Assembly (NCBI GenBank): GCA_945862435.1
Contig: CAMAXX010000007.1
Span: forward strand, 1-64,000
Length of the DNA: 64,000 bases
Source of the DNA: Pseudorhodobacter antarcticus
GTDB lineage: Bacteria; Pseudomonadota; Alphaproteobacteria; Rhodobacterales; Rhodobacteraceae
Direction: 5' to 3'
Of this stretch, positions 1 through 8,731 are shown piece after piece; the first letter of the stretch is position 1, and each line of letters begins with the position of its first letter. The notes under the pieces were generated by a model, which worked only from the letters and a program-made list of their open reading frames with translations, had not been told where the DNA came from and ran no database searches. The position numbers were made by a program, and so were the translations under genes.

Positions 1-42
1 CCTTGGGCGATAGAGCTAGGGAACATAGAGAGAGGCGATGCG

Positions 43-672
43 ATGCGTGATCCAGCAGACTATTACATGAACACCCTCGTGCCGATGGTGGTTGAACAAA
101 CCTCGCGCGGCGAACGGGCCTATGACATTTTCTCGCGGATGCTGAAGGAACGGATTATTTTTTTGGCAGGGCCTGTCCATGATGGCATGTCCAGCCTGAT
201 CTGCGCGCAGCTTTTGTTTCTTGAGGCGGAAAATCCATCGAAAGAAATTTCGATGTATATCAACAGCCCAGGCGGTGTGGTGACATCGGGCCTGTCGATT
301 TATGACACGATGCAGTACATTCGGCCCAAAATATCGACCTTGGTCATTGGGCAGGCGGCCTCGATGGGATCGCTTTTGCTGCAAGCCGGCGAAAAGGGGA
401 TGCGGTTTTCGCTGCCCAATAGCCGCGTGATGGTGCATCAGCCTTCGGGCGGGTATCAGGGGCAGGCGACCGATATTTTGATCCATGCGCGCGAAACCGA
501 AAAGCTAAAGCGCCGTTTGAACGAGATTTATGTCAAACACACAGGCAACGATCTTGCCACTGTGGAAGCGGCGCTAGAGCGGGACAATTTCATGTCTGCC
601 GAAGATGCCAAAGCTTGGGGTCTGATTGACGAAATTTTGGACAGCCGTGGCAAGGCCGAAGAGGCCAAATAA
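43..672 (+). CDS. clpP: ATP-dependent Clp protease proteolytic subunit
   Basis: Serine peptidase that forms the barrel-shaped cytosolic chamber for energy-dependent protein degradation; it works with the ClpX encoded next to it. The protein is 209 aa, the usual ClpP length. The catalytic triad is visible: Ser107 in GQAASMGS, His132 in VMVHQPSGG and Asp181 in ERDNFMS. The oligomerisation region around INSPGG is intact. The ATG at 43 follows a GAGAGG Shine-Dalgarno; an in-frame ATG at 67 (MNTLVP) is a possible alternative. A strong stem-loop after the stop separates it from clpX, so the two may be only partly co-transcribed. Family assignment is secure. Confidence 0.97.
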   Translation: MRDPADYYMNTLVPMVVEQTSRGERAYDIFSRMLKERIIFLAGPVHDGMSSLICAQLLFLEAENPSKEISMYINSPGGVVTSGLSIYDTMQYIRPKISTLVIGQAASMGSLLLQAGEKGMRFSLPNSRVMVHQPSGGYQGQATDILIHARETEKLKRRLNEIYVKHTGNDLATVEAALERDNFMSAEDAKAWGLIDEILDSRGKAEEAK

Positions 673-685
673 GTCAGCGTAGAAC

Positions 686-717
686 ATCGCCCCCAAAGCC
701 GCGATATTGGGGGCGAT
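686..717. terminator. Stem-loop between clpP and clpX
   Basis: Perfect 11-bp inverted repeat, ATCGCCCCCAA (686-696) and TTGGGGGCGAT (707-717), around a 10-nt loop, followed by TTTG. It sits 13 nt after the clpP stop. It looks like an intrinsic terminator or attenuator with a weak U-tract. Confidence 0.7.
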
Positions 718-782
718 TTGACATTGTGGCGGGGCGGGGCTTGGACTAAGCTGACCCTCAACTCGGAAGATGAGGTCAAGTT

Positions 783-2048
783 ATGGCAACCAGCACAAGC
801 GATAGTAAGAACACGCTGTATTGCTCGTTCTGCGGCAAAAGCCAGCACGAGGTGCGCAAGCTGATTGCAGGCCCAACGGTGTTTATATGCGATGAATGTG
901 TCGAATTGTGCATGGACATCATCCGCGAGGAAACAAAATCGGCAGGGCTGAAATCCACCGATGGTGTGCCAACACCGCGCGATATTTGCGCCGTGCTGGA
1001 TGATTATGTGATTGGCCAAATCCACGCCAAGCGCGTGTTGTCTGTGGCCGTGCATAACCATTACAAACGCCTGAACCATTCGACGAAAACCGATATCGAA
1101 CTGGCAAAGTCGAACATTTTGCTGATTGGCCCCACGGGCTGCGGCAAAACACTGCTGGCCCAAACGCTGGCGCGGATTTTGGATGTGCCGTTTACAATGG
1201 CCGATGCCACCACGCTGACCGAGGCGGGCTATGTGGGCGAGGATGTGGAAAACATCATCCTAAAGCTGTTGCAAGCATCCGAATACAACGTTGAACGCGC
1301 GCAGCGCGGGATCGTTTATATTGACGAGGTTGACAAGATTACCCGCAAGTCTGACAACCCGTCGATCACCCGCGATGTGTCGGGCGAAGGGGTGCAGCAG
1401 GCTTTGCTGAAGATTATGGAAGGCACCGTTGCCTCTGTGCCGCCCCAAGGTGGGCGCAAACACCCGCAGCAAGAATTTTTGCAGGTTGATACCACCAATA
1501 TTCTGTTCATCTGTGGCGGCGCGTTTGCAGGGCTTGAGAAAATCATTGCTATGCGCGGCAAGGGCAGCGCGATTGGCTTTGGCGCCGATGTGAAAGACCC
1601 CGATGCACGCGGCGTGGGCGAATTGTTTGGCGAATTGGAACCCGAAGATCTGCTGAAATTCGGCCTAATTCCCGAATTTGTCGGCCGCTTGCCAGTGATT
1701 GCCACGCTGACCGATTTGGACGAAGCGGCGCTGATTACCATTTTGACCGAACCGAAAAACGCTTTGGTCAAGCAATATCAGCGCCTGTTCGATATTGAAG
1801 GCACCAAGCTAACCTTTACCACCGATGCCCTGTCGGCCATTGCCAAACGGGCGATCAAACGCAAAACGGGTGCGCGCGGCCTGCGGTCGATCATGGAAGA
1901 TATCCTTTTGGATTCTATGTTTGAACTGCCGGGCATGACGGATGTTGAAGAGGTGGTTGTGAACGAAGAATCGGTCAACAATGCCGTGCCCCCCTTGCTG
2001 GTGCATGCCGAAGGCAAAAAGAAAAAAGAACCCGCGACGGCCAGTTAA
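783..2048 (+). CDS. clpX: ATP-dependent Clp protease ATP-binding subunit ClpX
   Basis: AAA+ unfoldase that recognises substrates and threads them into ClpP. 421 aa, the normal length. An N-terminal zinc-binding domain has Cys14, Cys17, Cys36 and Cys39. The Walker A GPTGCGKT is at residues 116-123, the pore loop GYVG at about 149, and Walker B VYIDEVD ends near 184. The RKH loop lies at 225-227, and the IGF tripeptide that docks to ClpP is at 264-266. The ATG at 783 has GAGGT upstream. Its position right after clpP is the standard bacterial order. Confidence 0.98.
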   Translation: MATSTSDSKNTLYCSFCGKSQHEVRKLIAGPTVFICDECVELCMDIIREETKSAGLKSTDGVPTPRDICAVLDDYVIGQIHAKRVLSVAVHNHYKRLNHSTKTDIELAKSNILLIGPTGCGKTLLAQTLARILDVPFTMADATTLTEAGYVGEDVENIILKLLQASEYNVERAQRGIVYIDEVDKITRKSDNPSITRDVSGEGVQQALLKIMEGTVASVPPQGGRKHPQQEFLQVDTTNILFICGGAFAGLEKIIAMRGKGSAIGFGADVKDPDARGVGELFGELEPEDLLKFGLIPEFVGRLPVIATLTDLDEAALITILTEPKNALVKQYQRLFDIEGTKLTFTTDALSAIAKRAIKRKTGARGLRSIMEDILLDSMFELPGMTDVEEVVVNEESVNNAVPPLLVHAEGKKKKEPATAS

Positions 2049-2066
2049 CTGGGGGCAAGCTAAACC

Positions 2067-2450
2067 ATGATCACCCGCATCAAAACGGGATCAACATGGG
2101 AAGACAGCATCGGATACGCCCGCGCTGTGGTGGCGGGCGGCTGGGTGCATGTTTCGGGCACAACAGGCACCGATCATGCAACAGGGGACATTCCCGAAAC
2201 CGTTGAGGATCAGTGCAAGCTTGCCCTTGGCATCATCGGCGCGGCGCTGGCGCGCGCGGGGGCAGGATTTGAACATGCCGTGCGGGTCACCTATGTCGTA
2301 AAACACACCGCCGATTTTGAACGCTGCTGGCCGATCCTGGCGACGACTTTCGGCACAAACCCGCCTGCCGCGATGATGATCGAAGCCCCGCTGATCGACC
2401 CGCGCCATTTGATCGAAATTGAACTGACGGCATATTTGGGCACAGGCTAA
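2067..2450 (+). CDS. RidA (YjgF/YER057c/UK114) family protein
   Basis: 127-aa protein of the RidA fold, 18 nt downstream of clpX on the same strand. Archetypal RidA proteins hydrolyse reactive enamines and imines. The core pattern is visible: an N-terminal GYARAVVAGGWVHVSGTTG strand pair, a central ALARAGAGFEHAVRVTYVV helix-strand, and the C-terminal LIEIELTAYLG. The arginine that deaminating RidA proteins use for the substrate carboxylate (normally just before the last helix) seems absent; that stretch reads PAAMMIEAPLIDP. It therefore probably belongs to a non-archetypal RidA subgroup with unknown activity. Confidence 0.85.
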   Translation: MITRIKTGSTWEDSIGYARAVVAGGWVHVSGTTGTDHATGDIPETVEDQCKLALGIIGAALARAGAGFEHAVRVTYVVKHTADFERCWPILATTFGTNPPAAMMIEAPLIDPRHLIEIELTAYLGTG

Positions 2451-2459
2451 ACCGCGCCT

Positions 2460-3395
2460 TTAGCGATACATTTCAAATGAAGCACCCAAAATCGCGCGCA
2501 TTTTTCCGCGTGCACGCAAAAACCGCCGAACTGCAGATTGGCGCAGTTTACCGCTGTAGAATGTGCAGGCAAAGGCGATGGCGGCCAAAGCCATATCTAT
2601 AACTTCTACAAAGAAAACCCTTAAGGCGAAGGCGTTACTGTTCTTGCGGCGCAGACGGGTTGTCATAGCGGTCATAGACAAACGTTCGGTGCGCTGATGC
2701 ACATAAGCCAGTGTTTGCCGATCAGGCGGATAGCATTCATGGGCCACCGCCTCGGCGCACACGGCGAAAACGCTGCCCGCATCTTTTAGGCGGAAAAAGA
2801 ATTCTGAGTCGCCGCCGCCCGTAAAACTATAGGCATCGTCAAAGACTGGCCGCGGCATTCTGTTCAAAATGCGCGACGATAGCATCACACCGCCGGTCGC
2901 ACTTATCATTTTAACAAGACCAGTGTGCGGCGTTGGGCGGTGAAAAATTCCGTGTTCCTGCACCCAATTTTGCGGGACGCCCATGAAATCTGGCAGAACT
3001 TTGCAGCCCACGACATCTGCATCTTGCGCCTGCAATGTGTGATACATGCGCTCTACCCAATCGGGTTCGATCCATTGATCGTCATCGATCATCGCCAGCG
3101 CATTGGCACCATGGGTCGCAAAGCCGTGATGCAGAAGCGCGTTGCGGGCAGGCGAAATGCCCCGCGCATCTGACAGATAACCATGCAGTGCAAAGCGATA
3201 ATTGGGGGCCATCTGCGCCACAAGGGATAAAGACCCTTGCCGATCTAGATCGTTTTCGGCAACAATCACAACAATCTGCATATCATTAATGCTGGTGATC
3301 TGTTTTGCAACCGACTGAAGACACAGTTCCAACCCGTCCACGCGGCGAAATGATGGGATTCCAATTGCAAGTGTAATGTTGGTGTTCGGGCTCAT
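2460..3395 (-). CDS. Glycosyltransferase family 2 protein
   Basis: 311-aa GT-A-fold glycosyltransferase. The N-terminus LAIGIPSFRRVDGLELCLQS is the nucleotide-sugar binding start of GT2 enzymes, and IDDDQWIEPDW carries the metal-binding Asp cluster. Further on, TGGGDSEFFFRL resembles the acceptor-side ED motif region. The C-terminal 60 residues hold a hydrophobic helix followed by a basic tail, suggesting peripheral attachment to the inner membrane. An upstream in-frame ATG exists at 3455, but the ATG at 3395 has a better GGAAAG ribosome-binding site and starts exactly before the conserved strand. An ABC exporter lies on the same strand 0.5 kb away, with a transposase relic between. A surface-glycan role is plausible; the acceptor is unknown. 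Confidence 0.85.
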   Translation of the reverse strand: MSPNTNITLAIGIPSFRRVDGLELCLQSVAKQITSINDMQIVVIVAENDLDRQGSLSLVAQMAPNYRFALHGYLSDARGISPARNALLHHGFATHGANALAMIDDDQWIEPDWVERMYHTLQAQDADVVGCKVLPDFMGVPQNWVQEHGIFHRPTPHTGLVKMISATGGVMLSSRILNRMPRPVFDDAYSFTGGGDSEFFFRLKDAGSVFAVCAEAVAHECYPPDRQTLAYVHQRTERLSMTAMTTRLRRKNSNAFALRVFFVEVIDMALAAIAFACTFYSGKLRQSAVRRFLRARGKMRAILGASFEMYR

Positions 3396-3620
3396 GTTAT
3401 GCGCTTTCCAAATGCCAATAATTGTTTGACACATACGCCATGTTTGCGCAGACATTCATGCAAAAGTTAAGATACCTTGTCAAGATTTAGCGTCCAAAAC
3501 GCCCTGACTTTTGGGACAGAGAACCGCAAAAAAGTTTGAGTGCGGGCACACCAGAAAGTGTCCGATCTTTTTTGTAAATGAAATTTGGTTCATGCTTATT
3601 GAAATAGGCCAGTTCGATGA

Positions 3621-3887
3621 CGATGACAATTTCCAAGGAAGTGATGGACGAGTTGATGAAGGACTGCAAGCTTTTTGGGCAGACCCAAACCGGTCCTGAA
3701 GCCGTCTATTCTAATTAATGAGGACGCGCGCGGAGAAGGCCAAGCACGGGCTTTGGGCCAAGTGCCGTTGGCGGGTGAAAAAGGCAATATGGAACCTGTT
3801 TTTGCGGAAATTCAGCGCCATTTTGATAGCAATGGCGCGGCCAAAATAATGCTTTGGAAAACATGCGCAAAACCTTTCCGCGCATGA
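3621..3887 (+). pseudogene. Decayed IS256-family (mutator-type) transposase fragment
   Basis: A short frame from ATG 3621 reads MTISKEVMDELMKDCK, close to the typical start of IS256-family transposases (ISKEVLDELLK), and hits a stop after about 31 codons. A second frame further on (ending 3887) contains VPLAGEKGNMEPVF and IQRHFDSNGAAKIM, which resembles the family segment before and after FEP-x-HQRRFDGFDDKI. The pieces are frameshifted, and the catalytic core is missing. I see no terminal inverted repeats. The rest of the 3396-3926 gap shows no gene. The call rests on motif memory and is moderately uncertain. Confidence 0.5.
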
Positions 3888-3926
3888 AGACTTTTTTCAA
3901 ACTATCTAGGGTCGTGGTTATTGATT

Positions 3927-5810
3927 TTAATTTTCTGGCGTACGCGCCAGAAAGTTGCCCGATTTGATATCAACCGGACCGTATTCCATAGCGGCTTCGC
4001 GGAACTGCTTGTCATATAAAGCGCGGAAAAGGCCGTCTTTTTTATCAAGGAGTTCGCGCAGCGTGCCGTTTTCCTTAATTTCGCCGCCTTCGATATAGCA
4101 AACCTGATCGGCTGTTAATATTGAGGAAAGCCGATGAGCAATCACAATCATTGTCACGCCTTTGGCAATTTTTTCCAAACTGTCACGCACCAGTTCTTCT
4201 GAAGTTGCATCCAGTGCCGATGTCGCCTCATCCAGCAGCAAAATGGGCGCTCGTTTTAGAACCGCGCGGGCAATAGCGATGCGTTGTTTCTGGCCTCCAG
4301 ACAAAAACGATCCGTTCTCGCCGATTTCGGTTTCGTAGCCGTATGGCAAATCCATGATAAATTCATGCGCATTCGCAACTTTTGCCGCTGCAATAACGTC
4401 GTCATCGGTGGCATCATTGCGGCCAATGCGCAGATTTTCCATAATCGTGGCCGAAAATAGAAATGTGTCTTGCGAAACGAGCGAAAGGCTTTTGCGCAGG
4501 GATGTGTTGGTTGCACTGCGCAGCGTTTGCCCATTGATCAAAACATCCCCCTGATATGGATCAACCAAGCGCAGCATCAGGCTGAACATCGTAGATTTGC
4601 CGCCGCCCGAGGGGCCGACAAGTGCGGTGATTTTTTGCGCAGGAAATGTGTGCGTCAAATCATTCAACACAGTCCTCTTGCCATATCCAAAGCATACGCC
4701 ATTGAACTGAATTGTGGCTGTGCCTTCGGGAATGTCTGTTGCATCCTCTGGCTCTGTGAGCGTTTCTGGAGCGTCGAGGAGTTGATACATCCCTGACACG
4801 GCGGCAAGATTGCGTTCAATTTGCAGTCGTGTGCTCATCAGCCGTTTTGCCGGCTCATATGCCATCAGCAGCGCGGTGATAAAAGACAAAATTTCACCAG
4901 GGGTAGAGCGTTCCATACCAAGTACTTGAAACGCGCTAAGGCAAACAATCCCAGCAATCGCAAGGCCAGAAAGGCTGTCCATCATGGGGCTGGTTAAAGC
5001 GTTCACCCGCGTAAAACTAAGCGAACGTTCCCGCGTATCATTGACTGCCTTATTCATCCGTTCAGACAAAAGACGCTCGGCGGAAAAAACTTTGATAATG
5101 CGGAACCCTGCCACAGTTTCCTGCACGATCTTGATAATATCACCCATCGCAGAAAGTTCTTGGTTTGAAAGCAGGCGGCTGCGTTTAATCAGCCCGCCCA
5201 CACCAAACAGCGCAAACGGCCCAACGGCCAGTGCGGCAAAGGATAGAACAGGCTGATGATACAGCATGATCCCAATCAGCCCAAGCAGCGTAAGCAAATC
5301 GCGCACATAACTGTTTATCACCGTCTCGGTAATGGAACGGGCCGCAGCCGCGCCGCGCGTCACACGCAAAACAATGCCCGAAGATTCGCGATAGTGGAAA
5401 AAGTCTATGCTTTGGCGCAGTAGTTTATTGAAAATCAGCGTTTGCTGATTTGATACAATCCGGAAACCTGCCTCGGCCATCACCACGACTTGCACATAGT
5501 TTGCAATGCCTTTGACAATGAAGATAGCCGCAACAGCCCCTGCCACGGTAAGAACTTGGTCTTTGTATTCGGGCAAAGTCATGGCATCCACGATAAAGCG
5601 CATCATATAGGCCGTGCCCGCTGTCATCGACGCCACAACGGCCATCGCGGCGGCCGCGACTGCATAGCGTTTCCACTGTTGCTTTAAATTCGCGCCAAGA
5701 ACACGGCGAAGGTTCTTGTCTTTCCAAAGAGGCGGACGCTTTGTGTCAAGCGGTTCAGCATCGGGATCGAACTTTGGCTGCGCCTTTGGGGGGGTCTCAA
5801 TTTTCGCCAA
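3927..5810 (-). CDS. ABC exporter, fused permease and ATPase (MsbA-like)
   Basis: 627-aa half-transporter that should work as a homodimer in the inner membrane. The N-terminal 60 residues are hydrophilic. A six-helix type I exporter domain (about 60-340) follows, then a nucleotide-binding domain with Walker A GPSGGGKST, signature LSGGQKQR, Walker B ILLLDEAT and H-loop VIAHRLSS. The likely cargo is a lipid, glycolipid or glycan; the nearby glycosyltransferase favours envelope glycolipid export, but this is inference. The initiation codon appears to be TTG at 5810, preceded by GAGG at good spacing; an ATG 2 nt upstream is out of frame. The gene stands alone between transposase relics, so acquisition by transfer is possible. 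Confidence 0.88.
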   Translation of the reverse strand: MAKIETPPKAQPKFDPDAEPLDTKRPPLWKDKNLRRVLGANLKQQWKRYAVAAAAMAVVASMTAGTAYMMRFIVDAMTLPEYKDQVLTVAGAVAAIFIVKGIANYVQVVVMAEAGFRIVSNQQTLIFNKLLRQSIDFFHYRESSGIVLRVTRGAAAARSITETVINSYVRDLLTLLGLIGIMLYHQPVLSFAALAVGPFALFGVGGLIKRSRLLSNQELSAMGDIIKIVQETVAGFRIIKVFSAERLLSERMNKAVNDTRERSLSFTRVNALTSPMMDSLSGLAIAGIVCLSAFQVLGMERSTPGEILSFITALLMAYEPAKRLMSTRLQIERNLAAVSGMYQLLDAPETLTEPEDATDIPEGTATIQFNGVCFGYGKRTVLNDLTHTFPAQKITALVGPSGGGKSTMFSLMLRLVDPYQGDVLINGQTLRSATNTSLRKSLSLVSQDTFLFSATIMENLRIGRNDATDDDVIAAAKVANAHEFIMDLPYGYETEIGENGSFLSGGQKQRIAIARAVLKRAPILLLDEATSALDATSEELVRDSLEKIAKGVTMIVIAHRLSSILTADQVCYIEGGEIKENGTLRELLDKKDGLFRALYDKQFREAAMEYGPVDIKSGNFLARTPEN

Positions 5811-6732
5811 AACATTACCTCACGCAGGGCACCAAAAAGGATGGTAACACCCAACTTCTTCTAGCAGCGCTGTACATTAAAGACAAGGCAAACGGCCCTT
5901 ACTACGCTATTATTCGCCGATATGTGTCTGCCCATGTCGAAGCTTGGGACTGTTAAGGCGCGCGGTATCGCAAAGACGACAAACGCCAAATAGGCCCGCC
6001 CCGCCCCAGCCTTGCATCAACGTGAATAGCCCCTAGATTTCTAGAGGCTCTGCTTGGTTCCATTAGAAGCAAGGAAGAAGCGCACAGAAGAATATGGCTG
6101 CTTTAAAGAACCTCCCGATCCTGCCCAAGGATGCGGTTCTTTTTGCCAAACCGTTCATTCTGGCGAAGATGCGCGGCATCCTGTGCGGGAAACTTTGCTG
6201 TCACAAAAACCGCCCGAACCCAAGTGCCAAGCGTCGAAAGCCCGCCCCCCAAATCAAATGCAACCTGAAGCCGGGTCAGGCCACGGGTGAGCGCGACGCG
6301 AACCGCATCCCGATTTAACCTTTCGTTGTGGATCGCTGCCATATCTGATGACATTGATGGCGAGTATTGCTCTTAAAGACAGGTGCAGGTCCTGTTTGGT
6401 GACCGCGACGTTGGGCGCGCGAAAGCCTGTGACGGTGCTGTTCGACGATGACACCAAAACGCGCGCAATATCATGTCGCCGAACGTGTATTAAAGCCCGC
6501 AGGGGTCGTTGGCCGATTGGTGCGGTTTGAAGTGAAGCAGAATATGGAGGTTGCCCCGCATTTAACAAGGATGATTGGCAGGTTCACCCAAATGCAATTG
6601 GCCGAACTGCGAGGGTGGGATGTGTGCCGCTATCTTCGGCGGCAATCGCGCATCGGGCGGCGATAGGTTGCGCGCCCCCTAGACCTGCGCCGCGATTTCC
6701 GCCATATCAGGCGCAACAGAGGGAGCCTTGAC
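5811..6732. other. 922-bp gap with relic DNA
   Basis: No intact gene is supported here. The stretch 6066-6354 contains an IS3-type OrfA relic (separate entry). Between 6348 and 6666 several short overlapping frames on both strands show no family resemblance I recognise and no convincing ribosome-binding sites. 5811-6060 looks empty apart from whatever promoter serves the ABC exporter. Confidence 0.6.
6066..6354 (-). pseudogene. Decayed IS3-family OrfA (transposase helix-turn-helix subunit)
   Basis: The minus-strand frame from 6354 reads RDAVRVALTRGLTRLQVAFD, then GLSTLGTWVRAV and LRQNERFGKKNRILGQDREVL. This follows the IS3 OrfA layout: helix-turn-helix (GVGLSTLNKWVR), then the leucine-zipper-like LRENERLRKENRILREEREVLKKA. 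The frame stops right after REVL. With a single-base frameshift it continues as KAAIFF, matching the usual KKAAIFFA end of OrfA. No OrfB follows. It is therefore a truncated, frameshifted insertion-sequence remnant. Confidence 0.7.
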
Positions 6733-7107
6733 ATGAAATTTCTTTTGCGCCTGGTGACGTGGTGGAACGGCCAAACCCTTGGCACGCAGCTTTACACATG
6801 GCGTAGAGGCACCCGTGTAGGCGAAGATGAGCAGGGCAACATCTATTACCAAAACAAAGACGGCGTGCGCCGCTGGGTGATTTATAATGGCGAGGTCGAA
6901 GCATCGCGCGTGTCCCCAGATTGGCACGGCTGGCTGCATCACACTTGGCCGCATCCGCCATCGGAAAAGCCCTTGAAACACAAACCTTGGGAGGCGCCGC
7001 ATCAGCCTAATTTGACGGGCACTGCGGCGGCCTATGCGCCCGCAGGGTCGATCCGTTCAGGTAGCCCTGCGCCAAAACGCGACTACGAGGCTTGGGAGCC
7101 GAAGTGA
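6733..7107 (+). CDS. NDUFA12-family complex I accessory subunit
   Basis: 124-aa homologue of the mitochondrial NDUFA12 (B17.2) subunit, one of the few supernumerary subunits of NADH:ubiquinone oxidoreductase that alphaproteobacteria also carry. The hallmark segment is present: [22 protein letters not shown] sequence (here [18 protein letters not shown]), [25 protein letters not shown] and a proline-rich tail. It probably sits on the peripheral arm of complex I, although the nuo genes are not in this window. ATG 6733 follows a GAGGGAG ribosome-binding site. The gene starts the conserved order NDUFA12, MlaD, DUF2155. Confidence 0.93.
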   Translation: MKFLLRLVTWWNGQTLGTQLYTWRRGTRVGEDEQGNIYYQNKDGVRRWVIYNGEVEASRVSPDWHGWLHHTWPHPPSEKPLKHKPWEAPHQPNLTGTAAAYAPAGSIRSGSPAPKRDYEAWEPK

Positions 7108-7138
7108 AGAAAGTTGAAGTGACAGGAGAGCCAAAATA

Positions 7139-7585
7139 ATGGCCGAAAATCGCGCAGAGGTTTTGGCAGGCTTTGGTATTTTGGCGCTGGCCGTTGGCTT
7201 TTTGGCCTATGCAGGCGTGGGCCAAATCGGCAACAGCGCTGGCACCTATGATTTGACCGCATCGTTTCGCAGTGCAAATGGCATTTCTGTGGGCACGGAT
7301 GTGCGCCTTGCGGGGGTTAAGGTGGGCACGATCAGCGACATGGCGCTGAACCCGCAAACCTATTTCGCTGATGTCGTGGTTACACTGGACACAGCGGTGC
7401 AGCTTCCAACCGACACCGCGATTTTGATCTCTTCCGAAGGATTGCTGGGCGGCAATTTCATCGAATTGGTGCCTGGCGGTGCCGAAGAGATTTTGGCCGC
7501 AGGCGAGCAGATCGAAGATACCCAAAGCTCGATCAGTTTAATCAATTTGCTGATGAAATTCGTCTCGGGTAAGGACGAGCAGTGA
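7139..7585 (+). CDS. MlaD-family outer-membrane lipid transport protein
   Basis: 148-aa protein with one N-terminal membrane helix (VLAGFGILALAVGFLAYAG) and a single MCE/MlaD domain (FRSANGISVGTDVRLAGVKVGTI through LLGGNFIELVPG). In the Mla system, MlaD is the periplasmic hexameric ring of the MlaFEDB ABC transporter that moves phospholipids between membranes. The ribosome-binding site is AGGAGAG. It overlaps the next gene at TGATG (7583-7587). Neighbours on both sides are envelope or respiratory proteins, as in other Rhodobacterales. The mlaF/mlaE partners are not here. Confidence 0.9.
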   Translation: MAENRAEVLAGFGILALAVGFLAYAGVGQIGNSAGTYDLTASFRSANGISVGTDVRLAGVKVGTISDMALNPQTYFADVVVTLDTAVQLPTDTAILISSEGLLGGNFIELVPGGAEEILAAGEQIEDTQSSISLINLLMKFVSGKDEQ

Positions 7586-8034
7586 TGCGCGCGCGTTTAG
7601 CCTTGCTTGCAATTGCCTTTGCCGCCCCTGCTGCGGCGGAAGAAATGGCGCTGGCCAAAGGGGCCGAACTGCGCATTTTGGACAAGCTGACAGGCCAGTT
7701 GACCGATACCGATTTGCCGGTAGATCAAAGCGTGACGGTTGGTAAGCTGACGGTGCAGTTGAACGAATGCCGCTATCCTGCCAGCAACCAAACCGCCGAT
7801 GCCGAGGCGCATTTGACCATTTCAGACGCGGCGGTGTCTGCGCCTGTGTTTGCAGGGTGGATGATCTCTACCAGCCCTGCGTTGTCGGCATTGGATCACC
7901 CGCGCTATGACGTTTGGGTGATACGCTGCGATGTGCCGCAGTTGGATTTGCCCGATGTAGAGCCACTGCCGGAGGAGGGCGAGGGTCAACCTGCCGAAGG
8001 TGGGGCCACCACCGATGCAGGCACGGGCGAGTAA
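7585..8034 (+). CDS. DUF2155 domain-containing periplasmic protein
   Basis: 149-aa protein of unknown function. A cleavable signal peptide is clear (ALLAIAFAAPAAA followed by EE). The DUF2155 core follows: AELRILDKLTGQLTDTDLP, then LTVQLNECRYP and AGWMISTSPALSALDHPRYDVWVIRC, with two conserved cysteines that may form a disulfide. A GTG at 7582 could also start it, but ATG 7585 overlaps the mlaD stop by one base, a common coupling arrangement. Its last 49 bases overlap the convergent aat gene. Confidence 0.88.
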   Translation: MRARLALLAIAFAAPAAAEEMALAKGAELRILDKLTGQLTDTDLPVDQSVTVGKLTVQLNECRYPASNQTADAEAHLTISDAAVSAPVFAGWMISTSPALSALDHPRYDVWVIRCDVPQLDLPDVEPLPEEGEGQPAEGGATTDAGTGE

Positions 8035-8624
8035 CCTGCTGGGTTGAACGTCGCGCGAAGGGTTAGAGCCAGTGCAAGGCGCGGTTCATAATCTGCACGG
8101 GAAATCTCCACCGCGCCCAAACTGGCCAAATGCGGGGTCAGATATTGCGTGTCAAACAGCACAAATCCGCCCGCGCGCAAACGGTGGATCAAATAGGCCA
8201 GCGCCATTTTGCTGCCGCCGGTCGCCCGTGAAAACATAGATTCGCCAAAGAACGCCCCGCCAATGACCACGCCGTAAACCCCTCCAATCAGGGCATTTTC
8301 GGCGTAAATCTCTAGGCTATGGGCATGACCCAAGCGGTGCAATTCCATATATAAATCAAATATTTCCGTGTTGATCCACGTCTGTGGGCGATCAGCGCAG
8401 GCCCGCACCACGCCTGCAAAATCGCGGTTGATAGCCACGTCATACCCGCCGCGCAAAATTTGCGCGCGCAAACTGCGCGAGATGTGGAACGCGCCCAAAT
8501 CAAACACGCCGCGCAGATTTGGCCTCATCCAATGGATGCCGCTTGTGCCGCGCGATTCCGCCATGGGAAAAACGCCGATGCGGTAAGCGTTCAACAAGAT
8601 GTTGGGGGTGATGTTTTTATTCAT
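7986..8624 (-). CDS. aat: Leucyl/phenylalanyl-tRNA--protein transferase
   Basis: Cytosolic enzyme that adds Leu or Phe to the N-terminus of proteins with basic N-terminal residues, creating degrons for ClpS/ClpAP. The family landmarks are present: ILLNAYRIGVFPMAESR, IHWMRPNLRGVF, GVYGVVIGGAFFGESMFSRATGGSKMAL and FVLFDTQYLTPHLASLGAVEISR. From ATG 8624 (MNKNITPN) the protein is 212 aa, normal for the family; the frame extends upstream to 8708, but that part has no family resemblance. The C-terminus runs 49 nt into the convergent DUF2155 gene, so the last 15 or so residues are probably variable tail. Confidence 0.95.
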   Translation of the reverse strand: MNKNITPNILLNAYRIGVFPMAESRGTSGIHWMRPNLRGVFDLGAFHISRSLRAQILRGGYDVAINRDFAGVVRACADRPQTWINTEIFDLYMELHRLGHAHSLEIYAENALIGGVYGVVIGGAFFGESMFSRATGGSKMALAYLIHRLRAGGFVLFDTQYLTPHLASLGAVEISRADYEPRLALALTLRATFNPAGYSPVPASVVAPPSAG

Positions 8625-8693
8625 CTGTCGATTTTGAACCTTCAACAGCCGCCTTAGCTGATTGCCAGAGCACGGGCTGGGGCGCAAGCTGTC

Positions 8694-8721
8694 ATCACTT
8701 TGCATCAATCACTTTGCATCA
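8694..8721. repeat. Perfect 14-bp tandem duplication
   Basis: ATCACTTTGCATCA occurs twice head to tail (8694-8707, 8708-8721), directly before the AGGAGAG ribosome-binding site of the dehydrogenase gene at 8732. It may be a slippage duplication or a doubled protein-binding site. Confidence 0.9.
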
Positions 8722-8731
8722 GGAGAGCACT

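Noticed and set aside
6348..6666. Two overlapping plus-strand frames of 60-72 codons
   Set aside because: No ribosome-binding site, no known motif, and they lie in relic DNA.
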